From the NCBI GenBank assembly GCA_043764015.1, contig JAYUKY010000131.1, forward strand, positions 19,590-83,589: a DNA stretch of 64,000 nucleotides, written 5' to 3'. The stretch comes from JANYGM01 sp043764015. Its GTDB lineage: Bacteria > Bacteroidota > Bacteroidia > Cytophagales > Thermonemataceae. Positions 1 to 8,678 of the stretch are shown piece after piece (the stretch's first letter is position 1; each line of letters opens with the position of its first letter). The position numbers and the translations under genes are program-made. Under the pieces are notes generated by a model. It made no database searches. It was not told the origin of the DNA and saw nothing but the letters and a program-made list of their open reading frames with translations.

Positions 1-718
1 CTCGTTTATTTACCCTGATACGTGCCATATCTTTATTAAAACTGTCTTTAAAGTTGTCATAACGCCGTCTTTGCTGAAATAACTTAAATTGCATCTTAAA
101 CCATTTGCCAGAAAAACGCCACACAATCCATAAAAACAATAATATAGCCAAAAATCCACCCACAAAGTAAGGATAATTAACTTGTTGTCTAAGTGGCAAA
201 TGTTGTAAATTGCTTTTTAGTTGCTTTTCTAAGCTATTTGCAGGGTTTTCTCCTACACTATTTTTAGAATTTTCAAGTGTGGGAGCTACTTTTAGGAGTG
301 TGATAGTGTCATTTTCAGCATTTACTTTGATAGAATCTCCTTCAAAATAATAAAAGATAGGTAAATCTAATATTTGTTTCTCTTGCAAATCAAAAGTATT
401 CAGCTCATAAATCACACTATCAAGGCTTAAATTAGTCTTTTTGTCGGTTTTGGTAGGAAAAATACGTTTTTGTTTTAGCTCAAAAGGAGAAAAATTATAA
501 TTAGTGTCAGGGAAAAGTACCTGTAAATCTTTTGGATACCTAAAAGTCAAAATATAGGTAATATTTTCTCCTATTTTTGCCTGCTTTTTCAAGAAAACTC
601 CTTTTGGTTGATAATGTTTTGTATCTAAAATACTATCTTTTTGTGCCAAAACAGTAGTATTTATGAGAAAAAAGCAAATAAAAGCAAAGAAATAACTGAA
701 AATGGTTTGTTTGCTCAT
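1..718 (-). CDS. Bat-type membrane protein next to DUF58 (3' end outside window)
   Basis: The reading frame is open from an ATG at 718 down to the window edge, so the C-terminus is missing. Residues 1-26 are a signal peptide ending LAQ. An extracytoplasmic beta-rich region of about 150 residues follows, with the phrase IGENITYILTF that is typical of BatD-like chains. Then comes one membrane helix (YPYFVGGFLAILLFLWIVW) and a basic cytoplasmic tail (KLFQQRRRYDNFKDSF). It lies directly downstream of a DUF58 gene on the same strand. In Bacteroidota, DUF58 genes are commonly followed by such a membrane protein and then by BatA/BatB von Willebrand proteins. The role in an envelope-stress or aerotolerance complex is inferred from that order only. 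The exact family is uncertain. Confidence 0.7.
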   Translation of the reverse strand, partial: MSKQTIFSYFFAFICFFLINTTVLAQKDSILDTKHYQPKGVFLKKQAKIGENITYILTFRYPKDLQVLFPDTNYNFSPFELKQKRIFPTKTDKKTNLSLDSVIYELNTFDLQEKQILDLPIFYYFEGDSIKVNAENDTITLLKVAPTLENSKNSVGENPANSLEKQLKSNLQHLPLRQQVNYPYFVGGFLAILLFLWIVWRFSGKWFKMQFKLFQQRRRYDNFKDSFNKDMARIRVNKR

Positions 719-725
719 TTTTTTT

Positions 726-776
726 GTGTTATTGCTTACGCACATTGGGCAGGGGCAAGCCCAGCCCCTACATTTC
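726..776. repeat. GC-rich dispersed repeat (ATTGCTTACGCAC / GGGGCAAGCCC type)
   Basis: This GC-rich patch stands out in A+T-rich DNA. It contains ATTGCTTACGCAC, then GGGCAGGGGCAAGCCCAGCC. The first 33 bases match the reverse complement of 28095-28127 at about 29 positions, and its tail (CAGCCCCTACATTT) resembles 28187-28214. It therefore looks like a dispersed intergenic repeat rather than a local feature. Confidence 0.6.
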
Positions 777-779
777 CAC

Positions 780-828
780 TTAATTGTATTTTCCGTAATT
801 CGTAATTGATAATTCGTAATTGAAATCA
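780..828. repeat. Heptamer-periodic intergenic repeat, ATTCGTA type
   Basis: Seven-base words ATTCGTA, ATTGATA, ATTCGTA, ATTGAAA occur in tandem next to TGTATTTTCC, which is the core-like segment of the other heptamer repeats in this window. It sits between the DUF58 stop and the downstream membrane-protein gene. Only one arm is evident here. Confidence 0.55.
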
Positions 829-1698
829 TTTCCCTTTTGTCCTCCGCACCCTAAAAAGTTTGATAAGTTGTGCCACAAAATCATCTTCTGTGTTGATGGC
901 AATGTAGTTTGCTTTAAGTTTTTTAGAGATTTCTTGTATATTATCCTTAGTCGTTTCAAATTTTTCTGCAAGTTCCTCCCTCAAAGTAGGAGAAGACGTG
1001 TTCAGCCATACAGTTTTACCACTTTCATTGTCAAAAACGGGGATAATACCCAAAGAAGGCATATTAACCTCTTGCGTGTCGTAAACGTGAACTATCACAA
1101 GGTCGTGTTTTTGTGCTAATGTTTGGAGATTTTTGAGGTAATTCTCATCAATAAAATCAGAAACAAGGATAATCACACACCTTCTTTTGAGCATTTTGAG
1201 GCTAAACGCCAACATTTGCTCTAAATTTGTCTGTTTAGAAGCAGGCACTAAGTTAAAAAGATTAAGAATTGCCTCATAACCATAACGCAAGCCTTTTTTT
1301 GGCTTGATATACTTCTCTTTTTGGTCAGAAAAGCAGATAAGACCAATATGGCTATCTTCTTTTACTGCGGACAGCATCAAAACGCCACAAATTTCTTTAG
1401 CTAGTTGTAGTTTTGTGTAGTTGTTTTTTCCTATTTCTAGTGATGCGCTCACGTCAAGCAGAAAAAAAACTGTTTGTTCTTTCTCTTCTTTGAATTCTTT
1501 GACATAAGTTCCTTCCCCTTTTGCCGACACGTTCCAGTCAATTCTGCGGACATCATCACCATAAATATAATCTCTCACGTCAGAAAACTCCAAACCCGCA
1601 CCCTTAAACACAGAATGAAAGTTGCCTTTCATTTGCGTATTGATGGCTTTACGAATTTTTATCTCGTATTTGCGTAATTTGGAAAGAATTTCTTGCAT
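826..1698 (-). CDS. DUF58 domain protein (von Willebrand-like)
   Basis: The 290-residue protein carries the DUF58 signature around residues 41-60 (VRDYIYGDDVRRIDWNVSAK). A vWA-like fold follows with a metal-ion-dependent adhesion motif, DVSAS, at D82, S84 and S86. No signal peptide or membrane helix is visible, so it should be cytosolic. Family members usually work with a MoxR AAA+ ATPase and Bat membrane proteins in chaperone-like or envelope-stress roles. Here no MoxR gene lies immediately upstream: the next 327 bases are non-coding and the following gene (pspA) points away. DUF58 therefore appears to be the first gene of this unit, with the membrane protein at 1-718 downstream. The family assignment is secure; the role is inferred. 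Confidence 0.9.
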   Translation of the reverse strand: MQEILSKLRKYEIKIRKAINTQMKGNFHSVFKGAGLEFSDVRDYIYGDDVRRIDWNVSAKGEGTYVKEFKEEKEQTVFFLLDVSASLEIGKNNYTKLQLAKEICGVLMLSAVKEDSHIGLICFSDQKEKYIKPKKGLRYGYEAILNLFNLVPASKQTNLEQMLAFSLKMLKRRCVIILVSDFIDENYLKNLQTLAQKHDLVIVHVYDTQEVNMPSLGIIPVFDNESGKTVWLNTSSPTLREELAEKFETTKDNIQEISKKLKANYIAINTEDDFVAQLIKLFRVRRTKGK

Positions 1699-1743
1699 TG
1701 CGTTTTAATTGTCAAATATAAACTGATATTATGCAGATGTATT

Positions 1744-1768
1744 TGTAGAGATGTTACTTGTAACGTCT
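1744..1768. repeat. REP-like palindrome GTAGAGATGTTACTTGTAAC
   Basis: GTAGAGATGTTACTTGTAACGT is an imperfect palindrome and a diverged copy of the sequence at 1854-1878, where the words are GTAGAGACGTTGC and GCAACGTCT. The two copies lie about 90 bases apart. Confidence 0.6.
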
Positions 1769-1835
1769 GAACGTAGAAAAGTGTATTTATGCCAATCCAA
1801 TAATAATGTATTTGCTTGTTTCTATATTGTCTGTC

Positions 1836-1880
1836 GTAAAGACGTTGCAAGTAAAGACGTTGCAAGCAACGTCTCTACAA
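1836..1880. repeat. REP-like palindrome AGACGTTGC-AA-GCAACGTCT
   Basis: A perfect 9-bp inverted repeat (1855-1863 and 1866-1874, two-base loop) is preceded by one more direct copy of AAGACGTTGCAAG starting at 1839. The GTAGAGACGTTGC word is a type of dispersed palindromic repeat seen in several A+T-rich bacterial lineages. No mobility function is visible. Confidence 0.65.
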
Positions 1881-2025
1881 TAAGCAAAGATAAAAAAATA
1901 ACTCGTACAAAAAAATAATAAAATTATTAGCCATTGAAACATCAAAAAAATTGCTTTTTTAGCATAATTATTGTAATTTTAAGCTAGAATTTGATTGGAA
2001 AAGTCTATAAAAAATCATTAAATTT

Positions 2026-2682
2026 ATGTGGGAAAGAATAAAAGACATTTTTAAAGCGTTTTTTCACGACTGGCTGGACAAAGCAGAAGACCCTGAAAAA
2101 ATGATAAAATATACCGTCCTAAAAATGCAAGAAGATGTTTTTAGGGCAAAAAATGCTACTGTAAAAGCTATTGCAGGAGAAAAAACGCTATTTAGGCAAT
2201 GGCAGGGCTTTGTAGATACGGCTCAAAATATGCACAAAAGCGCACTTTTAGCACTCAAACAAGGCAATGAAAATCTTGCTAAGCGTGCTTTAGAAAAACA
2301 ACACGAAGCACAAATACAAGCACAAGAATTTGAGAAAATGCACGAAATATCTAAGAAAAATAATGCAAAAATCAAAGAAGACATCAAAAAATTAGAAGAA
2401 AAACTATATGAAGCACGCCTAAAAGAAGGCGGACTTATTGCACGTAGTCAGCTCGCAAAAGCTATGACAATGGCAAGCAAAAGCCTTATGTCATCTGATG
2501 ACAAAATGGGCAAAATTGACCAAATGGAAGATAAAATTCTTAAAAGTGAGGCGGAAGCAACCGCTTTTATGGAACTTTCGGAAGATAATACCAAAAACGA
2601 AATGAAAGAAATGAATGACTTTTTTAAGAACAACGACATAGAAAGTGAACTTGCCAAACTCAAAAAAGAACTAGGGAAATAA
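2026..2682 (+). CDS. pspA: PspA/IM30 family membrane-stress protein
   Basis: At 218 residues it has the usual PspA length. It begins with an amphipathic helix (MWERIKDIFKAFFHDWLDK), then the family-typical DPEKMI segment. Nearly the whole remainder is coiled coil rich in K/E/A, with the conserved late segment EAEATAFMEL near residue 182. PspA/IM30 proteins bind and stabilise stressed inner membranes and assemble as ESCRT-III-like polymers. No pspB/C or sigma-54 activator gene is adjacent. The neighbour is uvrD, convergent, with a heptamer hairpin in the gap. The family is clear from sequence; membrane protection is known family function. Confidence 0.9.
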   Translation: MWERIKDIFKAFFHDWLDKAEDPEKMIKYTVLKMQEDVFRAKNATVKAIAGEKTLFRQWQGFVDTAQNMHKSALLALKQGNENLAKRALEKQHEAQIQAQEFEKMHEISKKNNAKIKEDIKKLEEKLYEARLKEGGLIARSQLAKAMTMASKSLMSSDDKMGKIDQMEDKILKSEAEATAFMELSEDNTKNEMKEMNDFFKNNDIESELAKLKKELGK

Positions 2683-2683
2683 G

Positions 2684-2758
2684 TGGGAGGTGTAAAGTGT
2701 GAAGTGTTTTTTGTCATAGAAAACTGTATTTACTTCACACCTCACACTTCATACTTCA
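2684..2758. repeat. Heptamer-periodic hairpin, GTGTGAA type (copy 1)
   Basis: The left arm reads GGAGGTGTAAAGTGTGAAGTG and the right arm ACTTCACACCTCACACTTCA. Between them is TTTTTTGTCATAGAAAACTGTATTT. The arms are imperfectly self-complementary and built from 7-base words. It lies between the convergent pspA and uvrD stop codons, so it may fold in both transcripts. Confidence 0.75.
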
Positions 2759-5008
2759 AAAAACTCTTAATTTAGCAAAACTAAGAAGTAGCACTTTTTC
2801 CCCTACATCTTCAAAATTGATGGTTGCTTTTTTGTCTTTGCCATTTTCTTCAATAAATTTGACAATGCCATAGCCAAATTTTAAATGTTCCACTTTCATT
2901 CCTACGCCCAAAAAAGTAGTATCACTTGCTTTAAAGTCGGCTGAAGGCTTGTAAGTTGATTTTGAAGTGTTTTCATTTTGAATTTTATTGACAACAGACA
3001 CCATTTTTTTAATGTTAGAACGTTGCGAATAATCATCAGCACCTATATTAGAAAGCACAGGAGCAGCTTTTTTAGTTTTTACGCATCTCTCGTCCAACTC
3101 TTCCAAAAAACGACTTGGCTCACAATCTTTCAAACGCCCAAAACGGTAGCGTGAAGTCGCATACGTAAGCGTAAGTTTGCGCTCCGCACGTGTAATAGCC
3201 ACATAAAAAAGTCGGCGTTCCTCTTCTAGTTCAGCACGACTGCCCAGCATCATTTGAGAAGGAAACAAATCTTCCTCCATTCCGACCACATAAACAAACT
3301 TAAATTCTAGTCCTTTTGCACCATGAATAGTCATTAAAGTAACTTTATTGTCATCTCCATCACCGTCATCATCTGCCGTTGTGAGCAAAGAAACTTCTTG
3401 CAAAAACGCTCCTAAGCCCTTTTCTGCATTTTCAGGATTATCCACAAATTCTTTCATACCATTTAAGAGTTCTTGCACGTTTTCGTAACGTGCAAGTCCT
3501 TCTATGGTTTTATCTTCATATAATTCTTTGAGCAAACCAGACTGTTTTGCTATTTCTGTGGCAGCCGTAAAAGCATCTTTTTGCTCCGCAATTAGTTTGA
3601 AATTCTCTATCAACACCGCAAAATTACTGATAGCAATGCCTGCACGTGCGCCTACAAATACTTGCGCTTTGCCCAAAACCTCCCAAAGTGTAACCATATT
3701 GTCGTTGGCGGCTACAAAAAGTTTGGCTAATGAAGTATCACCAATACCACGTTTTGGTAGGTTAATAATGCGTTTGAAGGCTTCTTCGTCATTTTGGTTG
3801 AGCGTAAAACGCAAATAAGCAATCAAATCTTTTACTTCCCTGCGCTGGTAAAACGACAGTCCACCAACAACTTTATACTTTATATTTAACTTTCTTAATG
3901 CTTCTTCAAAAGAACGAGATTGTGCATTGGTACGGTACAAAATAGCAAAATCTTTGTTTTGAGTTTGTGAGAGCATTTTTTCTTCAAAAATACCTTGTGC
4001 TACAATTCTACCTTCTTCGTTGTCAGAAGAAGATTTAATAATTTCTATTAAGTCGCCTGCGCCGTTGCTAGTCCAAACATTCTTTTTGAGTTGTGCCTGA
4101 TTTTTGGCAATAACCGAGTTTGCAGCTTGTACGATGGTTTTTGTAGAGCGGTAATTTTGCTCCAAACGAATGGTTTTGAGTTGCGGATAATCTTTTTCAA
4201 AATTCAAAATGTTCTGAATATCTGCACCACGAAAGGCATAAATACTTTGGGCATCATCTCCCACCACACAAATATTTTGATGAACAGACGAAAGTAGCCT
4301 TGTAATGACGTATTGAGAGATATTAGTATCTTGAAACTCATCTAACATCACATACTTAAATTTATGTTGATATTTGTTCAGAACGTCCAGATGATTGTGG
4401 AAAAGCACATTTGTATTAAAAAGCAAATCATCAAAATCCATAGAATTTGCCTTAAACATACGTTGTTGGTAGATTTGGTAAATTTTGCCTATTTCTGGTC
4501 GTTGAAAACTCTCATCATCAGCCTTATAAATTGGGTTAGAATTATACTCTTTAAAGGAAACCAAGCGGTTTTTTGCCGCAGAAATACGGTTAAAAACAGA
4601 ACTTGCTTTATAGAGTTTGTCATCAAGATTAAGCTCTTTTACAATGCTTCTAATCAGCGACTTAGAGTCGTCTGTATCATAAATAGAAAAATCACTTGTA
4701 TAACCAATATTATGCCCTTCAAAGCGCAGGATTTTGGCAAAAATGGAGTGAAAAGTCCCCATCCATATATTTTTGGCTTCATTTCCTATTACTTTTTCTA
4801 TACGGTGGCGCATTTCTGCGGCTGCTTTATTGGTAAAAGTAAGGGCTAAAATATTATAAGAATCAACGCCCTGATAGATTAAATGGGCTATTCTGTAGGT
4901 AAGCACACGAGTTTTGCCCGAGCCTGCGCCTGCAATAATCATTAGCGGACCTTCTGTATTTACGACTGCCTGACGTTGTGGCTCATTAAGTCCATCTAAA
5001 TATTCCAT
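2756..5008 (-). CDS. uvrD: UvrD/PcrA-type superfamily 1 DNA helicase
   Basis: The 750-residue protein contains the full set of SF1A 3'-5' helicase motifs: Q motif LNEPQRQAV, Walker A AGAGSGKT (K32), DEFQDTN (motif II), VGDDAQSIYAFRGAD (motif III), QNYRSTKTI (motif IV), MTIHGAKGLEF (motif V) and FYVAITRAERKL (motif VI). The C-terminus (GMKVEHLKFGYGIVKFI onward) matches the Tudor-like tail of PcrA/UvrD, which can contact RNA polymerase. Family members unwind DNA in nucleotide excision and mismatch repair, remove RecA filaments and act at stalled transcription. It is transcribed in the same direction as recX, 138 bases downstream of it. PcrA versus UvrD naming is interchangeable here. Confidence 0.95.
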   Translation of the reverse strand: MEYLDGLNEPQRQAVVNTEGPLMIIAGAGSGKTRVLTYRIAHLIYQGVDSYNILALTFTNKAAAEMRHRIEKVIGNEAKNIWMGTFHSIFAKILRFEGHNIGYTSDFSIYDTDDSKSLIRSIVKELNLDDKLYKASSVFNRISAAKNRLVSFKEYNSNPIYKADDESFQRPEIGKIYQIYQQRMFKANSMDFDDLLFNTNVLFHNHLDVLNKYQHKFKYVMLDEFQDTNISQYVITRLLSSVHQNICVVGDDAQSIYAFRGADIQNILNFEKDYPQLKTIRLEQNYRSTKTIVQAANSVIAKNQAQLKKNVWTSNGAGDLIEIIKSSSDNEEGRIVAQGIFEEKMLSQTQNKDFAILYRTNAQSRSFEEALRKLNIKYKVVGGLSFYQRREVKDLIAYLRFTLNQNDEEAFKRIINLPKRGIGDTSLAKLFVAANDNMVTLWEVLGKAQVFVGARAGIAISNFAVLIENFKLIAEQKDAFTAATEIAKQSGLLKELYEDKTIEGLARYENVQELLNGMKEFVDNPENAEKGLGAFLQEVSLLTTADDDGDGDDNKVTLMTIHGAKGLEFKFVYVVGMEEDLFPSQMMLGSRAELEEERRLFYVAITRAERKLTLTYATSRYRFGRLKDCEPSRFLEELDERCVKTKKAAPVLSNIGADDYSQRSNIKKMVSVVNKIQNENTSKSTYKPSADFKASDTTFLGVGMKVEHLKFGYGIVKFIEENGKDKKATINFEDVGEKVLLLSFAKLRVF

Positions 5009-5146
5009 TTTTTAGTAATTGTGTTTTTTTGAAAATGCGTTTTATTCCGCAAATAAAGCATATTTTTAGGAGAAAAACAAGTTTAATTTTGAGGGATTAA
5101 AGCAATATTTTTATATAAATATATTATCATTTTATAGCGTAAGATT

Positions 5147-5644
5147 TCAATCCAAATCAATATTTTCTAATAATTCCCAAATAAGGTTACTTTCATAACC
5201 TTTGCTTTGTGCAAAGGTGGCTATAGCATATTTCTTTTTTATTATATTTTGTTCTTTGATGGAATTTGCTTTTTTTTCTAAGATTTTTTCAAGAGTAATT
5301 ATATAGTCCTCATCTTCAATTTCCTTCATAGCTTCATTGATACAATAATTGGAAAGACCTCGCAGACGTAATTCGTTTTTGATTTTTATTCTGCCCCATT
5401 TTTTCACTCTAAATTTCCCACCCGCAAACGCTTTAGCAAAGCGTTCTTCATTGACAAAATTTTCTTCAATAAGGCGTGCAATAAGCTCTTCCACTTCATC
5501 ACGAGAAATAATATAGCTTTCGTGCAGTCTCCTGCGCACTTCTTGCTGGGTACGCTCTTGATAGGCACAAAAATTGCAAGCACGCAAAAAGGCTTCCTTA
5601 TTAGAAACCTTCTTTTTTTTCACTATATCGTCTGTTTCAATCAT
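5147..5644 (-). CDS. recX: Regulatory protein RecX
   Basis: From the ATG at 5644 (MIETDDIVKKKK) the product is 165 residues, the usual RecX size. It shows the three-helix tandem repeats of RecX, for example FCAYQERTQQEVRRRL followed by LIARLIEENFVNEERFAKAFAG and WGRIKIKNELRLRGL. RecX binds RecA filaments and limits their growth. A longer frame starts at 5710, but its first 22 residues are encoded by the GTGTGAA-type intergenic hairpin (LTLHTSHLK), so the inner start is preferred. recA is not in the window. uvrD follows on the same strand, giving a recombination-control neighbourhood. Confidence 0.9.
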   Translation of the reverse strand: MIETDDIVKKKKVSNKEAFLRACNFCAYQERTQQEVRRRLHESYIISRDEVEELIARLIEENFVNEERFAKAFAGGKFRVKKWGRIKIKNELRLRGLSNYCINEAMKEIEDEDYIITLEKILEKKANSIKEQNIIKKKYAIATFAQSKGYESNLIWELLENIDLD

Positions 5645-5713
5645 TTTCAAGTGTGAAGTGTGAAGTGTGAGGTATTTATTATCAAGTAATGTATTTACTT
5701 CACACTTCATACT
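5644..5713. repeat. Heptamer-periodic hairpin, GTGTGAA type (copy 2)
   Basis: On the plus strand, CAAGTGTGAAGTGTGAAGTGTGAGG is followed by TATTTATTATCAAGTAATGTATTTAC and then TTCACACTTCATACTT. The arms are complementary. The inner part is the reverse complement of the core seen in copies at 10463 and 34147 (GTAAATACATT). It fills the whole gap between recX and the upstream T9SS-cargo gene, and extends the apparent recX reading frame. Confidence 0.75.
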
Positions 5714-8644
5714 TTAATTTATGGCTACTTTTTTCCTAATAACTTTCCCTTCATATTCAAAAGAAAAAACATACATGCCATTAGCAAAGGTGCTAATATC
5801 ATACTCAATATTATTCACACCTTTTGAAGATAAACTACTTTGTTGTATTTGTTTTCCTGTCATATCATAAATAATAAAATTGATACTTGAATTATTTATA
5901 TTATTTTCTGGCAAAAAATAACGCAAAGTAATTTTATTTTGGGCAGGATTTGGGAACGGCTCAAAAACCACAAATTCATTCACCAAAGAATTGCACACCG
6001 TATTATTAGTAAGATTTGCATCTATTCTGATGATTTTGGCACAAATAAAACTAGCTTTTCCTAAATCTTGACTTAAAATAGTGGTATTTAAAGTAATTAT
6101 TTTAGAAGAATTAACCACCATATTTGCTGTTATTTTTTCTGTAAATAAAAATTTATCATCAGCATAAATATTAACAGAAAAGGTATCAACAGGTATATTC
6201 CCAAGATTTTTTACAGAAATTTCTACTATTTTATTGGTATTTTGGTCTTTTAATACAAGTTTTTCCAACTCAATGTCAGTAATTTGTGTTCCTGCAAAAA
6301 TATTTTTTATCATTTTTTGATTACAACCATTTGTATTAAAAAGTTGCAAAGTAACATTATAAAAGCCCTCTTGTGCATATATATGTGTAGGATTTAGAGC
6401 ATTTGTAGTGGGCGTTCCATCTCCAAAATCCCAAGAAAATGTATTATTTGTGTTAGTTATGTTGCTAAGACTAGTAAAAAGAATTTCTTTATTATCTCTA
6501 ATTCTTTCTTGAAAGCTAAAATCAATAGTTTGGATAGGCAAAATGCGGATTTCTTTGGTGATTTTTGTTTCACAATTAGAGGCACTGCGCACTGTAAGTG
6601 TAATATCATACAAACCTTCAATATCAAATTTAACACTTGGATTGCGTAATATAGATACGCCTGCACCTTCAAAAGCCCAATTCCATTGTGTTAGTATGCC
6701 TATACTGGTATCTGTGAGAGCAATATTTTCACCCACGCAAGCCGTAAGTGGCATATTAAAATTAGCAATGGGCGCACTAATTATCTGAATAGTTTTGCTA
6801 ATGGTACTAATACAACCGCCCTTGTCTTTTACGTCTAATTTGATGGTATAAGTGCCGTTTGTGGTGTAGGTTTTTTCAGGATTTGGGAATGGGGAATAAG
6901 TACCATCTCCAAAATTCCAGTAATAACCTGTAACAATATCAGCGGGTAAAACAGAAAAAATAGTTTGGTCTTGAAAGTTGATTTTTTGCCCCACACAAGC
7001 ATTAGCCACATTATTAAACGCAGCTGTAATACCAGATGAAATTTTTACTTGTTTGGTTTGTGTACTTGTGCAACCGCTTATACTTGTGGCAGTGAGCGTT
7101 ACGTTATATATACCACCACTTGTGTAGGTATGCGTGGGAGCTTCCAAACCAGAATTTGGCGTACTATCCCCAAAATTCCAAGTCCACGAAGCAATATTAC
7201 TAAAATTGCCTAAACTTTCATTAACAAACTGAATACTGCTTCCAACACAAGTAAAAGCCTCTTTTTGCTTAGAAATAATAGCAGTATTATCCATATTTAC
7301 CTTAGAAATATAAGAATTAAGCAAATTGTTGCTTGCATCAAAAACATCAAGGGTAATCATTTTTTCACCTATTTCGTTATAAGAAATGGGCGCAGGCGTG
7401 GCAAGCGTAGAACCACCAGCAGGAGAAATATCACAAGTATTGGGGAAATTGAGGTGGTAGAGTTCAGCTTTTCCTGTGCTAGGACGATAGGCTTTATAAA
7501 TACCAAAGAAAGCTTTTTTATAATTTATAATAGTAAGACTGTTAATGTGTTCTTCATTTGTGTTAATAAGTACATTCGTTATTATTGGTATTGTACTAAT
7601 ATTGCCATCAACAAAAGTAAGTGTTTTAATTTGTCCATTGACTATGGAAGGAATGAATAAACTTAAATTTGCACCTTCCTGTGCAACAGCAATTGCATAA
7701 ACTGTACCAGAAATATATGTGGTCAAGTCTATTTTAGTTGGAGTAGAAGTAGGATTTGTTCCAAAATTTAGGATTAATATTTGTGCTGCTAAGGAATAGC
7801 TAGTAGAAAACATTAACAGATTATTATTACAATCAATGTACGGCACTACTATTCCAAGCACTTCATCAGTTGGAAGGAGAATAGTGTTAATGATATTGGA
7901 AGGAGTTGGCGTATTATCAGGCGAGTTTCCCAAATTAATAATAATTAGTTTGTAACCACTTGCAGGAGTATAGTCTGAAATAACAAGAAGAAAATCTGCA
8001 TTATATTTTATGACGTTAATACTACAAGCATTTGTAATGCTGGGAGCAATATTTACAAGGTTAGTGATAGTAATAAGTGTGTTTTTTAAAGAATTTCCAA
8101 AGGTTAATTTAATGACTCTGGTATTCGTTAAAGGCGTTATTACACTGTAGAAATGACTTGCAAAACAGTACCATATACCGTTAAATTTAATGAAAGATAA
8201 TTCTATGGGAATGCCTTGAAATAAGTTGTTAGGGTTGCCTAAATCTGTGATTGCAAGCACTTGATTGGCGGTTGGGTCTGTTCCTAAGTCATATCTATAT
8301 AATTTTTTACTATCCCAATCAGTAAAAAACATAAAATATTCCCCATTTTCTTCTAGCACAATAGGTTTAGATATATTATTCGCAATTAGTAGCTGCCTTG
8401 CTAGTGGCACTTGTAGCACACTTTGCTTCAAATTCTCGTTACAAAAATCCCATTCGTAGCGTGCTGCGCTACTTTGCGGATTAGTAAGAGGTATAGGAAC
8501 ATTGGGGCAAATGGGTGTAGTAGGAACGCCCATTTGATTATTTGTATAGCATTTTGCATTTTGAGAATATCCTGATAAATTTTTGATAATCAGCAAAATA
8601 ATTATAAATATTTTGACAAAATGCTTATAGCATATATTTTTCAT
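5714..8644 (-). CDS. Secreted PKD-repeat protein with T9SS sorting tail
   Basis: The 976-residue protein opens with a signal peptide (hydrophobic core IFIIILLIIKNLSG). A beta-propeller-like region of roughly 400 residues has repeated TD/ITNL segments. Four PKD-type domains follow, each with the WxWNFGDGTP...HTY...G.YNVTL pattern; the third is degenerate (WNWAFEGAG). A CARDB-like segment comes next. The C-terminal 80 residues are a type A T9SS sorting domain starting PFPNPAQNKITL and ending GMYVFSFEYEGKVIRKKVAIN. The protein should be exported to the cell surface or medium by T9SS. PKD domains usually mediate protein or polysaccharide contacts. The substrate is unknown. The family call is strong and the function open. 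Confidence 0.9.
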   Translation of the reverse strand: MKNICYKHFVKIFIIILLIIKNLSGYSQNAKCYTNNQMGVPTTPICPNVPIPLTNPQSSAARYEWDFCNENLKQSVLQVPLARQLLIANNISKPIVLEENGEYFMFFTDWDSKKLYRYDLGTDPTANQVLAITDLGNPNNLFQGIPIELSFIKFNGIWYCFASHFYSVITPLTNTRVIKLTFGNSLKNTLITITNLVNIAPSITNACSINVIKYNADFLLVISDYTPASGYKLIIINLGNSPDNTPTPSNIINTILLPTDEVLGIVVPYIDCNNNLLMFSTSYSLAAQILILNFGTNPTSTPTKIDLTTYISGTVYAIAVAQEGANLSLFIPSIVNGQIKTLTFVDGNISTIPIITNVLINTNEEHINSLTIINYKKAFFGIYKAYRPSTGKAELYHLNFPNTCDISPAGGSTLATPAPISYNEIGEKMITLDVFDASNNLLNSYISKVNMDNTAIISKQKEAFTCVGSSIQFVNESLGNFSNIASWTWNFGDSTPNSGLEAPTHTYTSGGIYNVTLTATSISGCTSTQTKQVKISSGITAAFNNVANACVGQKINFQDQTIFSVLPADIVTGYYWNFGDGTYSPFPNPEKTYTTNGTYTIKLDVKDKGGCISTISKTIQIISAPIANFNMPLTACVGENIALTDTSIGILTQWNWAFEGAGVSILRNPSVKFDIEGLYDITLTVRSASNCETKITKEIRILPIQTIDFSFQERIRDNKEILFTSLSNITNTNNTFSWDFGDGTPTTNALNPTHIYAQEGFYNVTLQLFNTNGCNQKMIKNIFAGTQITDIELEKLVLKDQNTNKIVEISVKNLGNIPVDTFSVNIYADDKFLFTEKITANMVVNSSKIITLNTTILSQDLGKASFICAKIIRIDANLTNNTVCNSLVNEFVVFEPFPNPAQNKITLRYFLPENNINNSSINFIIYDMTGKQIQQSSLSSKGVNNIEYDISTFANGMYVFSFEYEGKVIRKKVAIN

Positions 8645-8678
8645 ATTTCTGTTTGTTTACTGAAATTTATTTTAATTT

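Larger units (their letters stand above)
1699..2025. other. Divergent intergenic region with two REP-like palindromes
   Basis: This 327-base spacer separates DUF58 (minus) from pspA (plus). No convincing gene is present. It holds two related palindromic repeats, at 1744-1768 and 1836-1878, and an A/T-rich segment just before pspA that should carry its promoter. No clear TAnnTTTG box was found there. Confidence 0.6.
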
